Shown: positions 45,273 to 54,674 of the stretch, one piece after another
Numbering within the stretch: the first letter of the stretch is position 1
How the letters are laid out: every line of letters begins with the position of its first letter
Source of the DNA: Paracoccaceae bacterium
GTDB lineage: Bacteria > Pseudomonadota > Alphaproteobacteria > Rhodobacterales > Rhodobacteraceae
Length of the DNA: 64,000 nt
Reading direction: 5' to 3'
Assembly (NCBI GenBank): GCA_027486345.1
Contig: JAIXPH010000064.1
Span: 1 to 64,000 of the forward strand
Made by a program: the position numbers and the translations under genes
Notes under the pieces: model-generated
The model's input: only the letters and a program-made list of their open reading frames with translations
Told to the model about the DNA's origin: nothing
Database searches by the model: none

Positions 45273-45351
45273 GAAAAGAACTTCTTCGTCGCGATGGGGG
45301 ATAATGCCCGAAAACGCCCCTGCAGGGCGGCTGGAGCCTGCAAAAGAAACA

Positions 45352-45378
45352 GGCGGCACAATCCGTGATTGCGCCGCC
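45352..45378 (-). terminator. Terminator of the rhaD-rhaI operon
   Basis: On the minus strand GGCGGC-G-CAATC pairs with GATTG-T-GCCGCC around a three-base loop, followed by TGTTTCTTTTGC. It begins 27 bases past the rhaI stop. Confidence 0.7.
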
Positions 45379-45404
45379 CGGATCGACAAAAGATGGATCG
45401 CGGA

Positions 45405-46679
45405 TCAGACGATTCCACCGCCCGCGCCGCTGGCCTTGGGCCGCACCGCCGCGACCTGCGCGCGGTAGCCCGACGCGCGATAGGTCGCCACGGGATCGAT
45501 CGCACCGCCCGCCAGATAGCGCGCCATGGCCAGGATCGGCTCCACATCCGTGCGGAAGCCGCGTTTCAAAAGCGTCGTCGCCATCAGCGCGTCATTGCCG
45601 TCCTGTGCGCCATGCAGCGCGGCGCGGTCCACCAGCAAGGCCTGCGCGTAGGCGCGCTGTACCTCGGTGGCCGAGACCATCAGGCTTTCGATGGGATCGG
45701 TGACGTTGTGGCTTTGGTCCAGCATATGGGCCGGGGTGAAACCGGGTTTGCCCTCAGCCTCGACCAATTCGTTGAAGACGAGGAACAGCCGGTAGGGATC
45801 GATGCTGCCGGTATCCAGATCATCGTCGCCATATTTGCTGTCGTTGAAATGGAAGCCGCCCAGCTTGCCAAACTGAATCAGCCGGGCCACGATCATTTCG
45901 ATATTCACATTCGGCGCATGATGGCCAAGGTCCACCAGACAGTAGGCTTTCGGCCCCAATTCCTGCGCGATCAGGTAGTTGGTGCCCCAATCCTGCACGA
46001 CGGTCGAATAGAAGGCCGGTTCGTACATCTTGTGTTCGGTGAAGACGCGCCAATCGTCGGGTAGGCCCGCATAGACCTGACGCATCGCGTCAAGATAGCG
46101 CTCGAACTGCTTGGTAAAGTTGGATTGTCCGGGAAAGTTGGACCCATCGCCGATCCAGACCGTCAGCGCCTTGGACCCGATGCCTTGGCCGATCTCGATA
46201 CATTCCAGATTGTGTTCCACCGCCTGCGCGCGGGTGGCGGGGTCGGTGTGGGACAGACTCCCGAACTTGTAGGAATGGGCCTGCCCGGGCTGGTCCTGGA
46301 AGGTGTTGGAATTCATGGCATCAAAGCCCAGGCCCACCTCTTCGGCCTTGGCCAGCAGGTCCGCCGCCGGGGCCTTGTCCCACGGAATGTGCAGGCTGAC
46401 CGAGGGCGTCGCACGGGTGAGTTGCTGGGTCACGCCGCAATCGTCCAGCTTGTCGAAGATGTGGCGCGGCTCGCCCCCGCCCGGAAAGCGCGCAAAGCGC
46501 GTGCCGCCGGTGCCGACTCCCCAGCTCGGGACCGCCACACCGTAAGCGGCCACCTTGGCGCGGACAGTGTCGATGTTGATCCCCCGCCGGTCCAGATGTT
46601 CGCCCAAGGCATCAAAATCGGCCTGCAAGCCCTTGATGTGCTTTTCGTTTTCGGCGTCGATGATGTGTTTTTCGATCAT
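45405..46679 (-). CDS. rhaI: L-rhamnose isomerase (TIM-barrel, Rhizobium/Pseudomonas type)
   Basis: A 424-residue xylose-isomerase-like barrel with VAVPSWGVGTGGTRFARFPG, VSLHIPWDK, TVWIGDGSNFPGQ, FTEHKMYEPAFYSTVVQDWGTN, LVDLGHHAPNVNIE and FHFNDSKYGDDDLD, which carry the metal-binding Glu, Asp and His residues. It converts L-rhamnose to L-rhamnulose. GGTGAG four bases before ATG 46679 favours that start; GTG 46688 overlaps the rhaD stop. It is co-transcribed with rhaD, as I recall for the R. leguminosarum rhaDI unit. Confidence 0.93.
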   Translation of the reverse strand: MIEKHIIDAENEKHIKGLQADFDALGEHLDRRGINIDTVRAKVAAYGVAVPSWGVGTGGTRFARFPGGGEPRHIFDKLDDCGVTQQLTRATPSVSLHIPWDKAPAADLLAKAEEVGLGFDAMNSNTFQDQPGQAHSYKFGSLSHTDPATRAQAVEHNLECIEIGQGIGSKALTVWIGDGSNFPGQSNFTKQFERYLDAMRQVYAGLPDDWRVFTEHKMYEPAFYSTVVQDWGTNYLIAQELGPKAYCLVDLGHHAPNVNIEMIVARLIQFGKLGGFHFNDSKYGDDDLDTGSIDPYRLFLVFNELVEAEGKPGFTPAHMLDQSHNVTDPIESLMVSATEVQRAYAQALLVDRAALHGAQDGNDALMATTLLKRGFRTDVEPILAMARYLAGGAIDPVATYRASGYRAQVAAVRPKASGAGGGIV

Positions 46680-46684
46680 GAGGC

Positions 46685-48787
46685 TCACCGTGTGAAGGCT
46701 TGGACGTTGCCCGCGTCCACGTTCAGGATATTCCCGGTGGATTTCGCCGACTGGTCAGAGGACAGGAAATAGGCGGCTTCGGCGATGTCTTCCGGCAAGA
46801 CCGAGCGTTTCAGCATCGACCTTTGGCGATACATCTCTTCCAACCCTTCCTTGTCGGTCTTGTAGGTGCTGGCCCGTTGGTCCAGCCATTCGCCCGACCA
46901 GATCTTGGACCCGCGCAGGACGGCATCGGGGTTGACCACATTGACGCGGATGCCCGCCTCGGCCCCCTCCAGTGCCAGACAACGGGCGAGGTGAATCTCC
47001 GCCGCCTTGGCCGTGCAATAGGCGCTGGCGTTGGGGCTGGCGGCCAGACCGTTCTTGGACGCCACGAACACCACTGCCCCGCCGATCTTCTGCGCGCGGA
47101 AACACTTGAACGCCTCGCGGCTGACAAGGAAATAGCCGGTGGACAGGATGTCCATGTTCTTGTTCCACAGCGCCAGCGTCGTCTCTTCAATCGGCGCAGA
47201 GGATGCAATCCCGGCGTTAGACACCAGGATGTCCAAGCCCCCGAATTCCACTGCCGTTTGGGCAAAGGCGGCGATGACCTGCGATTCGTCGGTAACGTTC
47301 ATGGAAACCGTCCGCACCACATCCTTGCCGTGGCGCTTGGTCAGATTCTCCGCCGTCGCGGCCAAAGCCACCGCATCGATATCGGCCAGCATCACGCAGG
47401 CCCCTTCGCGCAGGAAGCGTTCAGCTGTCGCCGATCCGATCCCCCCCGCACCCCCGGTGACCAAGGCCACACGACCGGCCAGCGACTTGGGTTTGGGCAT
47501 GCGCTGAAGTTTCGCCTCTTCCAGCAGCCAATATTCGATGTCGAAGGCCTCTTGCTCCGGCAGGCCGCAATAGGTGCTGACGGTATCTGCGCCGCGCATC
47601 ACGTTGATGGCGTTGACATAAAACTCACCCGACACCCGCGCCGTCGCCTTGTCCTTGGCGAAGGTCAGCATCCCCACGCCGGGAACCAGATAGACCACGG
47701 CATTGGGATCGCGCAGCGGCGGCGAGTTGGGATGCTTGCAGCGGTCGTAATAGGCGGCATAGCCCTTGCGATAGGCCTCAACCTGCCCGGCCAATGCGGC
47801 CAAGGTGGCATCGACATCCGGGGAAGCCGGATCAAACCCCACGACCAGCGGGCAAATCTTGGTGCGCAGGAAGTGGTCCGGGCAGGACGTGCCCAGAGCC
47901 GCCAAAGGTGCCAGCTTGGCCGAATTCACAAACTCCAGCACCGCCGGTTGATCATCAAAATGGCCGACCATGTGGTGATCGCCAGAGATCATCCCCCGGA
48001 TCGCAGGCATCAGGCGGGCCGCCACCGCGCGGCGTTGATCGGCGGGCAGGCTGTCCTTGACCGCGCCGCCAAAGATCACCTTTCCGGCAGTTTCCGCCGC
48101 GAACCAATCCATCGCCTTCTGGATGATGGCGATGGTCAGTTCATAGCAGGTCTTCGCGTCGTCATCCCAGGTGAACAGGCCATGCGATTCCAGCACCACG
48201 CCCTTGGCCTTGGGGTTTTCCAGACAGAACTTTTCCAGCCACAGCCCAAGCTCATAGCCCGGCCGCTTCCACGGCAGCCAGCCGATGTCATCCCCGAAAA
48301 TCCGCGACGTCAGTTCGCGCGAATTCTGCGATGCAGCGATGGCGATGATGGCGTCAGGGTGCATGTGATCGACGTGCTTTTTCGGCACATAGGCATGCAA
48401 AGGCGTGTCGATGCTGGCCGCGCGCGCGTTCAGGTTGAAAGTGCAATGGGGCAGATAGCCCACCATCGCATCCTCCATGTGCACGCCGGTGTAGACGCCC
48501 TTCAGCGCCCGCAGCTTGTCCATGTAAAGCGTGGCAAAGCCGTCCATCTTGATGGAGCCGACATCCCCGCCCGAGCCCTTGACCCAAAGCACTTCAACCT
48601 GTTCGCCGGTCAGGGGGTCGGTCTCCATCACCTTGGCGCTGGTGTTGCCGCCGCCGTAATTGGTGATCCGCTTGTCCGAGCCCAACAGGTTCGACCGATA
48701 GAGCAGCTTTTCAGCCTCGGTCATCGCGCCTGCGCGGGCATCATCCCAAAGGTTTGCAAGCCGGGCACCGGCGGTGGCTGTGGTCAT
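46685..48787 (-). CDS. rhaD: Bifunctional rhamnulose-1-phosphate aldolase / lactaldehyde dehydrogenase
   Basis: A 700-residue fusion. Residues 1-430 form a class II aldolase (ITNYGGGNTSAKV, HPDAIIAIAAS, LESHGLFTW with metal-binding His residues). Residues about 440-700 form an SDR (GRVALVTGGAGGIGSATAERF, SNAGIASSAP, YCTAKAAE in place of YxxxK, GNILNVDAGNVQAF). It cleaves L-rhamnulose-1-phosphate to dihydroxyacetone phosphate and L-lactaldehyde and probably oxidises the latter. ATG 48787 has GGGAGG upstream. It is divergent from rhaR across a symmetric operator. Confidence 0.93.
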   Translation of the reverse strand: MTTATAGARLANLWDDARAGAMTEAEKLLYRSNLLGSDKRITNYGGGNTSAKVMETDPLTGEQVEVLWVKGSGGDVGSIKMDGFATLYMDKLRALKGVYTGVHMEDAMVGYLPHCTFNLNARAASIDTPLHAYVPKKHVDHMHPDAIIAIAASQNSRELTSRIFGDDIGWLPWKRPGYELGLWLEKFCLENPKAKGVVLESHGLFTWDDDAKTCYELTIAIIQKAMDWFAAETAGKVIFGGAVKDSLPADQRRAVAARLMPAIRGMISGDHHMVGHFDDQPAVLEFVNSAKLAPLAALGTSCPDHFLRTKICPLVVGFDPASPDVDATLAALAGQVEAYRKGYAAYYDRCKHPNSPPLRDPNAVVYLVPGVGMLTFAKDKATARVSGEFYVNAINVMRGADTVSTYCGLPEQEAFDIEYWLLEEAKLQRMPKPKSLAGRVALVTGGAGGIGSATAERFLREGACVMLADIDAVALAATAENLTKRHGKDVVRTVSMNVTDESQVIAAFAQTAVEFGGLDILVSNAGIASSAPIEETTLALWNKNMDILSTGYFLVSREAFKCFRAQKIGGAVVFVASKNGLAASPNASAYCTAKAAEIHLARCLALEGAEAGIRVNVVNPDAVLRGSKIWSGEWLDQRASTYKTDKEGLEEMYRQRSMLKRSVLPEDIAEAAYFLSSDQSAKSTGNILNVDAGNVQAFTR

Positions 48788-48852
48788 GGCATCCTCCCTT
48801 GGCGCGGACACCTCCCGCGCTTTGGTCAAGGAATGTGACCACGACGCGCTAA

Positions 48853-48925
48853 TGTCAATCAAAAACGATCATGTTCAATCATGCTGCAAGTGCAAAATGA
48901 TTAATGTGATCGAAAATGATTGACA
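48853..48925. promoter_or_regulatory. Symmetric operator array between rhaD and rhaR
   Basis: TGTCAATCA (48853-48861) and CGATCA (48866-48871) are mirrored exactly by TGATCG (48907-48912) and TGATTGACA (48917-48925) about a centre at 48889. An inner pair, TCAATCAT (48875-48882... ) and ATGATT (48897-48902), follows the same pattern with slight irregularity. The unit is CAATCA/TGATTG. It is well placed for the DeoR-type RhaR to control both the rhaDI and rhaRSTPQUK promoters. Confidence 0.65.
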
Positions 48926-48966
48926 CTGATTGGTTTCGGTGGAAGTTTTGCGACAGGGAGGACGCC

Positions 48967-49776
48967 ATGCACGAAAGCGAACGGCACAGAATCATCCTGT
49001 CTGCGGTGCAGGACCGGCCCGTTGCAACGGTGGCCGACCTCGTGGCGCTGACGGGGGCGTCAGAGGCGACGATCCGGCGCGATATCGCCACGCTTCACGT
49101 GCAGAAAAAGCTGCGCCGGGTGCGCGGCGGGGCAGAATCCATCGCGCCGCCGCAGTTTGTCGGGCTGGCAGGGCGGCCGTTTTCGGTCAACGAAACGATC
49201 AACATCGCGCAGAAACGCGCAATCGCCCGCGCGGCGGTGGAGCTGTGCGAGGATGGCGAACCGATCATCATCAACGGCGGCACCACCACATTCCAGATGG
49301 TGCACCCCCTGTCCACGCGGCGCTGTCAGGTCTTCACCAACAGCTTCCCGATTGCCGAACACCTGCTGAAGCATTCCAAGAACACCGTGCTTCTGCCCGC
49401 AGGCGCGATCTACCGCGAACAGAACATCATCCTGTCGCCCTTCGACGAGGATGGCAGCCGCCACTTCTACGCCCGCCGCATCTTCATGGGCTGCCGGGGC
49501 ATCGGCGCCTTGGGGCTGATGGAGGGGGACCCCTTGCTGGTGCAGGCCGAACAGAAGCTGATCGGTCAAGCAGATGAATTGGTGGTGCTGGCCGACAGTT
49601 CCAAATTCGCCCAACGCTCCAGCCTGATCCTGTGCGCGCTGAACCGCATCCATACCCTCATCACCGATGAACGGATTTCCGACCGCGACGCCGCCATGTG
49701 CGACGCGGCCGACATCAAACTGATCGTGGCGCAGGTCGGCGCTGCGGACAGAGGCCAAACCGCGCAGGAGGCTTGA
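48967..49776 (+). CDS. rhaR: DeoR/GlpR-family regulator of rhamnose catabolism
   Basis: A 269-residue protein with an N-terminal DeoR helix-turn-helix (ERHRIILSAVQDRPVATVADLVALTGASEATIRRDIATL) and a C-terminal sensor domain with NGGTTTFQM, MGCRGIGALGLMEGD and LVVLADSSKF. These proteins bind phosphorylated sugars, here probably rhamnulose phosphate. ATG 48967 follows GGGAGGACGCC. It is the first gene of the rhaRSTPQUK unit. Confidence 0.9.
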   Translation: MHESERHRIILSAVQDRPVATVADLVALTGASEATIRRDIATLHVQKKLRRVRGGAESIAPPQFVGLAGRPFSVNETINIAQKRAIARAAVELCEDGEPIIINGGTTTFQMVHPLSTRRCQVFTNSFPIAEHLLKHSKNTVLLPAGAIYREQNIILSPFDEDGSRHFYARRIFMGCRGIGALGLMEGDPLLVQAEQKLIGQADELVVLADSSKFAQRSSLILCALNRIHTLITDERISDRDAAMCDAADIKLIVAQVGAADRGQTAQEA

Positions 49777-49815
49777 AGGCGCGGTTCCGACTAAAAACGC
49801 TCAGGGAGGACAACA

Positions 49816-50808
49816 ATGAGCATTCTTCGCAAGGCACTGACAACGGCGGCGATGACCGTCGCACTGATGGCGGCCACCGGCGCGCATGCTGAAACCAAGC
49901 GCATCGCGCTGGTGGTCAAGGCGCTGGGGATCGGCTTCTTCGAGGCCGCGAACAAGGGCGCCGAAGAGGCCGCCAAGGAACTGGGCGATGTGGAAATCAT
50001 CTACACCGGCCCGACCGACACCACGGCCGAAGGCCAGATCGAGGTGATCAACAGCCTGATCGCGCAGGGTGTGGACGCCATCGCGATTTCTGCCAACGAC
50101 CCTGACGCCGTCGCCCCCGCCCTGCAAAAGGCGATGGAACGCGACATCACTGTGATCTCATGGGACTCGGGCGTGGCCAAGGAAGGCCGCCAGATGCACC
50201 TGAACCCGTCGTCGTCCGCGCTGATCGGCAACACGATCATCAAACTGGCGGCTGACCATATGCCCGAAGGCGGCGATGTGGCGATCCTGTCGGCCACCTC
50301 GACCTCGACCAACCAGAACATCTGGATCGAAGAGGCCACCAAGGTTCTGCCGAACTATCCGGGCGTGAACCTTGTCGCTACCGTCTATGGTGACGACCTT
50401 GCCGACAAATCCTACCGCGAAGCCCAAGGCCTGATCGCCACCTACCCGAACCTGAAGGCGATCATCGCACCGACGACCGTGGGCATCCTTGCCGCGTCGC
50501 AGGCTGTCACCGACGCTGGCAAGATCGGCGCGATCAACGTGACCGGTCTGGGTCTGCCGTCGGAAATGGCCGGGGCCGTGGCTTCGGGCGCGACCAAGTC
50601 CTTCGCGATCTGGAACCCGATTGATCTGGGCTATGCCGCCACCATGCTGGCCTACAACATCTCGAACGGTGCCAAGGCTGAGCCGGGCGCATCGATCCCG
50701 ATGGGCCGTATGGGCGCTGCCACGCTGGACGACAACAACGAAGCGGCCATGTCGGACCCCTTCACCTATGACGCGTCGAACATCGAACAGTTCAAGTCGA
50801 TCTTCTGA
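49816..50808 (+). CDS. rhaS: L-rhamnose ABC transporter binding protein
   Basis: A 330-residue protein. The signal peptide is cleaved near AHA-ET (residue 25). A Peripla_BP_4 fold follows (KRIALVVKALGIGFFEAANKGAEEAAKELG, GVDAIAISANDPDAVAPAL, VISWDSGV). It captures the sugar in the periplasm. GGGAGG lies upstream. The gene sits 39 bases after rhaR, and a perfect hairpin follows before rhaT. Confidence 0.9.
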   Translation: MSILRKALTTAAMTVALMAATGAHAETKRIALVVKALGIGFFEAANKGAEEAAKELGDVEIIYTGPTDTTAEGQIEVINSLIAQGVDAIAISANDPDAVAPALQKAMERDITVISWDSGVAKEGRQMHLNPSSSALIGNTIIKLAADHMPEGGDVAILSATSTSTNQNIWIEEATKVLPNYPGVNLVATVYGDDLADKSYREAQGLIATYPNLKAIIAPTTVGILAASQAVTDAGKIGAINVTGLGLPSEMAGAVASGATKSFAIWNPIDLGYAATMLAYNISNGAKAEPGASIPMGRMGAATLDDNNEAAMSDPFTYDASNIEQFKSIF

Positions 50809-50819
50809 TTGACCGAACC

Positions 50820-50844
50820 GGGCCGCACCGCCTTGGTGCGGCCC
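50820..50844. promoter_or_regulatory. Intercistronic hairpin between rhaS and rhaT
   Basis: GGGCCGCACC and GGTGCGGCCC form a perfect 10-bp stem around GCCTT, 11 bases after the rhaS stop. There is no U-run, so mRNA stabilisation or partial termination is more likely than full termination. Confidence 0.6.
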
Positions 50845-50879
50845 ACCCCTATTCCCCTTTCAGACGACCGGACACCGCC

Positions 50880-52400
50880 ATGACCGTCGCCCAATCGCCC
50901 GCCCCGCAGCCCGTGCTGCGCCTGTCGGGCATTTCCAAATCCTTTCCCGGCGTGCGTGCGCTGTCGGATGTGCAACTTGAGTTGCACGCAGGCGAAGTCA
51001 CCGCCCTGATCGGCGAAAACGGCGCAGGCAAATCCACCATCGTCAAGGTGTTGACCGGGATCTACCAGCCCGACGCGGGCGTGATCGAGGTGGCGGGACA
51101 AGCCACGACCTTTCCCACCGCCGACGCCGCCGCGCGAGCGGGTGTCACGGCGATCCATCAGGAAACCGTGCTGTTTGACGAATTGACCGTCGCCGAGAAC
51201 ATCTTTCTGGGCCATGCGCCGCGCACCCGCTTTGGCCTGATCGACTGGGCGGCGATGGAGGCGCAGTCGCGTGAGCTGTTGGCGCGCATCGGCGCGACGC
51301 TGAACCCCCGCGCCGTGCTGCGCGATCTGGGGATTGCGTCCAAGCATCTGGTGGCCATCGCCCGCGCCCTGTCCATCGACGCCCGCGTGGTGATCATGGA
51401 CGAACCGACGGCTGCGCTGAGCCACAAGGAAATCCACGAGCTTTACGATCTGGTCGAACGGCTGAAGGCCGAGGGCAAGGCGATCCTCTTCATTTCCCAC
51501 AAGTTCGATGAGATTTTCCAGATTGCCGACCGCTACACCGTGTTCCGCGATGGCCAGTTCATCGGCGCAGGCCGGATGGCGGATGTGACCGAAGGGCAGT
51601 TGGTGCAGATGATGGTGGGTCGGTCGGTCGATCAGATATTCCCCGCCCGCACGCGCAACATCGGTGCCCCGGTCCTGACGGTGTCCGGCTACAGCCACCC
51701 CACCGAATTCGCCGATATCGGCTTCACCCTGCACAAGGGCGAAATCCTTGGCTTTTACGGCCTCGTCGGCGCGGGCCGGTCCGAGGTGATGCAATCTCTC
51801 TTCGGCATCACCGCCCCGTCGAAAGGGGCGTGTCGCATCGGGGAACGTGTCATTGCCATCCGGTCCACCGCGCAAGCCATCGATGAGGGCATCGTCTATG
51901 TTCCTGAGGATCGCGGCAAACAGGGCGCGGTCAAGGGCCTGCCGATCTTTCAGAACATCACGCTGCCCAGCCTTGGGCGGATGAATACCTCTGGCTTTCT
52001 GAACATGGCGCGAGAGTTCAAATTGGCCCGCGACTACACCCAACGGCTGGACCTGCGGGCGGCGTCTCTGGATCAGGATGTGGGGCTGCTGTCGGGGGGA
52101 AATCAGCAAAAGGTGGTCATCGCCAAATGGTTGGCAACCAAACCTCGCGTGATCATCCTGGATGAGCCGACCAAGGGCATCGACATCGGATCGAAGGCCG
52201 CCGTGCATGAATTCATGGCCGAACTGGCTGCCGAAGGTCTGGCGGTCATCATGGTCTCCAGCGAAATCCCCGAAATCCTTGGCATGTCGGACCGCGTGAT
52301 CGTCATGCGCGAAGGCCGCATTGCCGCAGAACTGACAGGCCCCGACATGACGCCCGAACGCCTTGTCCGCGCCGCCGCCGGCATCCCGGAGGCCGCATGA
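50880..52400 (+). CDS. rhaT: L-rhamnose ABC transporter ATPase (tandem domains)
   Basis: A 506-residue protein with two ABC halves, as in RbsA/XylG. The first has Walker A GENGAGKST (about 46) and VIMDEPTAALS. The degenerate second has GLVGAGRSE (about 295), signature LSGGNQQKVVIAKWL and VIILDEPTKGID. It powers uptake with the two following permeases. The stop overlaps the next start (ATGA). Confidence 0.92.
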   Translation: MTVAQSPAPQPVLRLSGISKSFPGVRALSDVQLELHAGEVTALIGENGAGKSTIVKVLTGIYQPDAGVIEVAGQATTFPTADAAARAGVTAIHQETVLFDELTVAENIFLGHAPRTRFGLIDWAAMEAQSRELLARIGATLNPRAVLRDLGIASKHLVAIARALSIDARVVIMDEPTAALSHKEIHELYDLVERLKAEGKAILFISHKFDEIFQIADRYTVFRDGQFIGAGRMADVTEGQLVQMMVGRSVDQIFPARTRNIGAPVLTVSGYSHPTEFADIGFTLHKGEILGFYGLVGAGRSEVMQSLFGITAPSKGACRIGERVIAIRSTAQAIDEGIVYVPEDRGKQGAVKGLPIFQNITLPSLGRMNTSGFLNMAREFKLARDYTQRLDLRAASLDQDVGLLSGGNQQKVVIAKWLATKPRVIILDEPTKGIDIGSKAAVHEFMAELAAEGLAVIMVSSEIPEILGMSDRVIVMREGRIAAELTGPDMTPERLVRAAAGIPEAA

Positions 52401-53371
52401 CATCCTTTCTGAAATCGCGTGAGGCGCTGCTGGCGCTGGCCATCCTTGTGCTGCTGGCGATGATCGCCAGCCGTTTCCCGGCCTTTGTCGAACCGGCGAG
52501 CCTTGCCAATGTCTTCAACGACACGGCCCCCCTGATGATCCTCGCCTTGGGTCAGATGGTGGTGATCCTGACCAAATGCATCGACCTGTCGGTGGCGGCC
52601 AATCTGGCACTGTCGGGGATGGTCGCGGCTTTGCTCAATGGCATGGGCGTGCCGCTGCCCTTGATCCTGCTGATCGTGCTGGCGCTTGGCGCGGCCTTGG
52701 GGGCGGTGAATGGCCTTCTGGTGTGGAAAGTGGGCATCCCGTCCATCGTCGTCACCCTTGGCACCATGACCATCTTTCGCGGCATCATCTTCCTGATGAC
52801 CGATGGCGCATGGGTGAATGCCCATCAGATGAGCGATGAATTCAAAGCCCTGCCGCGCCATGTGATCCTTGGCCTGCCCGTGATGGCATGGGTCGCCGTC
52901 GTCGTGATCGCGCTGTTCGCCGTGTTCCTGACTCGGACGCCGCTTGGCCGCAGCTTCTATGCCGTGGGCGGCAATCCCCATGCGGCGGTCTACACGGGCC
53001 TTGATGTCGGGCGCACGCAGGCGATTGCCTTTGTGATCTCTGGCACCTTGGCCGCGCTGACGGGGTATCTGTGGGTGGCACGCTACGCCGTGGCCTATGT
53101 CGATATCGCGGGCGGGTTTGAACTCGATGTGGTCGCCGCCTGCGTGATCGGCGGCATCGCCATCGCCGGGGGGGCGGGCACTGTGGGGGGCGCTGTCCTT
53201 GGGGCGCTGTTCCTGGGCGTCATCAAGAACGCGCTGCCGGTTGTTGGCATCTCGCCCTTCTGGCAACTGGCGATCTCTGGCTCTGCCATCATCCTTGCCG
53301 TGGCCTTCAACGCCCGCCAAGGCCGCAAGGCCGGACGCATCATCCTGAAATCGGCGGAGGCAGGCGCATGA
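52397..53371 (+). CDS. rhaP: L-rhamnose ABC transporter permease 1
   Basis: A 324-residue BPD_transp_2 permease with about nine or ten helices. Family segments are LALGQMVVILTKCIDLSVAAN, GIPSIVVTLGTMTIFRGI and GGIAIAGGAGTVGGAVLGALFLG. It pairs with rhaQ to form the channel. ATGA overlaps on both sides. Confidence 0.9.
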   Translation: MTSFLKSREALLALAILVLLAMIASRFPAFVEPASLANVFNDTAPLMILALGQMVVILTKCIDLSVAANLALSGMVAALLNGMGVPLPLILLIVLALGAALGAVNGLLVWKVGIPSIVVTLGTMTIFRGIIFLMTDGAWVNAHQMSDEFKALPRHVILGLPVMAWVAVVVIALFAVFLTRTPLGRSFYAVGGNPHAAVYTGLDVGRTQAIAFVISGTLAALTGYLWVARYAVAYVDIAGGFELDVVAACVIGGIAIAGGAGTVGGAVLGALFLGVIKNALPVVGISPFWQLAISGSAIILAVAFNARQGRKAGRIILKSAEAGA

Positions 53372-54360
53372 CCACCAAACCCACCCCCCGCGTGATCCCC
53401 GACCGCCTGACCAGCCCGCTGTCCCGTGCGCTGCGGTCATGGGAGGCGCTGCTGTTCGCCGTCGCCGTGGCGGTGTTCATCGCCAATTCCTTCGCCTCGC
53501 CCTATTTCCTGAATGCGTGGAACCTCAGCGACGCCACCTTCAACTTCACCGAAAAGGCGATGATCGCCTTTGCCATGGCACTGCTGATCATCGCGGGCGA
53601 GATTGACCTTTCGGTCGCCTCGATCATCGCCTTGGCCTCAACTGTCATGGGCCTTGTGATGACGGCGGGATTCGGCACGCCGGAAATCGTGCTGGCCGGT
53701 CTGGCCACAGGTCTGGCCTGCGGCGCGCTGAACGGGTTTTTCGTGGCGCGATTGGGCCTGCCCTCCATCGTCGTGACCATCGGCACCATGAGCCTGTTTC
53801 GCGGCATCAGCTATATCGTCTTGGGCGATCAGGCGTTCACCGGCTATCCCAAGGATTTCGCCTATTTCGGGCAGGGCTATGTCTGGTGGGTGTTCAGTTT
53901 TGAACTGGTCCTCTTTGCCGTGCTGGCAATCGGGTTCTACATCCTGTTGCATCGCACCAACTTTGGCCGCGCGGTCTATGCCATCGGCAACAACCCCACG
54001 GCGGCGCTGTTTTCGGGCATCCGGGTAGAACGGGTGCGCTTTATCCTGTTCCTTCTGACGGGTCTGATGTCGGGGATTGCGGCGGTCTGCCTGACCTCGC
54101 GCCTTGGCTCCACCCGCCCCTCCATCGCCACGGGGATGGAGCTGGAGGTGGTCACGATGGTCGTTCTTGGCGGGGTCAGTATCCTTGGCGGATCGGGCAG
54201 CATTCCCGGAGTCGTCCTCGCCGCGATCATCATGGGACTGGTCACATTCGGCTTTGGGCTGTTGAATGTCCCGGGGATCGTGATGTCGATCTTCCTTGGC
54301 CTTTTGCTGATCGGCACCATCGCCCTGCCGCGACTGGCCAAGGGATTGCGGAGGGGATGA
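53368..54360 (+). CDS. rhaQ: L-rhamnose ABC transporter permease 2
   Basis: A 330-residue BPD_transp_2 permease with about nine helices. Family segments are [46 protein letters not shown] and [23 protein letters not shown]. It partners rhaP. The stop overlaps the mutarotase start. Confidence 0.9.
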   Translation: MTTKPTPRVIPDRLTSPLSRALRSWEALLFAVAVAVFIANSFASPYFLNAWNLSDATFNFTEKAMIAFAMALLIIAGEIDLSVASIIALASTVMGLVMTAGFGTPEIVLAGLATGLACGALNGFFVARLGLPSIVVTIGTMSLFRGISYIVLGDQAFTGYPKDFAYFGQGYVWWVFSFELVLFAVLAIGFYILLHRTNFGRAVYAIGNNPTAALFSGIRVERVRFILFLLTGLMSGIAAVCLTSRLGSTRPSIATGMELEVVTMVVLGGVSILGGSGSIPGVVLAAIIMGLVTFGFGLLNVPGIVMSIFLGLLLIGTIALPRLAKGLRRG

Positions 54361-54674
54361 TGGAAAAATACGTCTTCAAGATGCAGCTCCATCCGGGGAT
54401 GGAGGCGGAGTATAAGCGCCGCCACGATGAGATCTGGCCTGAGTTGGTCGTGCTGCTGAAAGAGGCAGGCATCAGCGATTATTCCATCCATCTGGACCCC
54501 GAGACGCTGATCCTGTTCGGCGTGCTGTGGAGGCGGGCGGATCACGGCATGGACGCCCTGCCCGCCCATCCGGTGATGCAGCGATGGTGGGCGCATATGG
54601 CCGACATCATGGCAACGAAGCCCGACAACGAACCCATCGCCACCCCACTTGTGCCGCTGTTCCATCTGCCATGA
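54357..54674 (+). CDS. rhaU: L-rhamnose mutarotase
   Basis: A 105-residue protein of the RhaM/RhaU family. It has [24 protein letters not shown] (with the catalytic-site His of [11 protein letters not shown]), [19 protein letters not shown] and [15 protein letters not shown]. It speeds alpha/beta interconversion of L-rhamnose. Starts at 54357 or 54360 (ATGATG), overlapping rhaQ; its stop overlaps rhaK (ATGA). Confidence 0.92.
   Translation: MMEKYVFKMQLHPGMEAEYKRRHDEIWPELVVLLKEAGISDYSIHLDPETLILFGVLWRRADHGMDALPAHPVMQRWWAHMADIMATKPDNEPIATPLVPLFHLP

Larger units (their letters stand above)
45094..45404. other. Promoter region of the polyamine-type transporter and rhaI terminator
   Basis: About 310 bases without a gene. 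It contains a 16-base palindrome (45257-45272) and the hairpin at 45352-45378 that ends the rhaD-rhaI transcript. Confidence 0.5.

Noticed and set aside
46700-48838. 712-residue plus-strand frame
   Set aside because: It is antisense to rhaD, which has full aldolase and SDR motifs. The frame has no recognisable domains.
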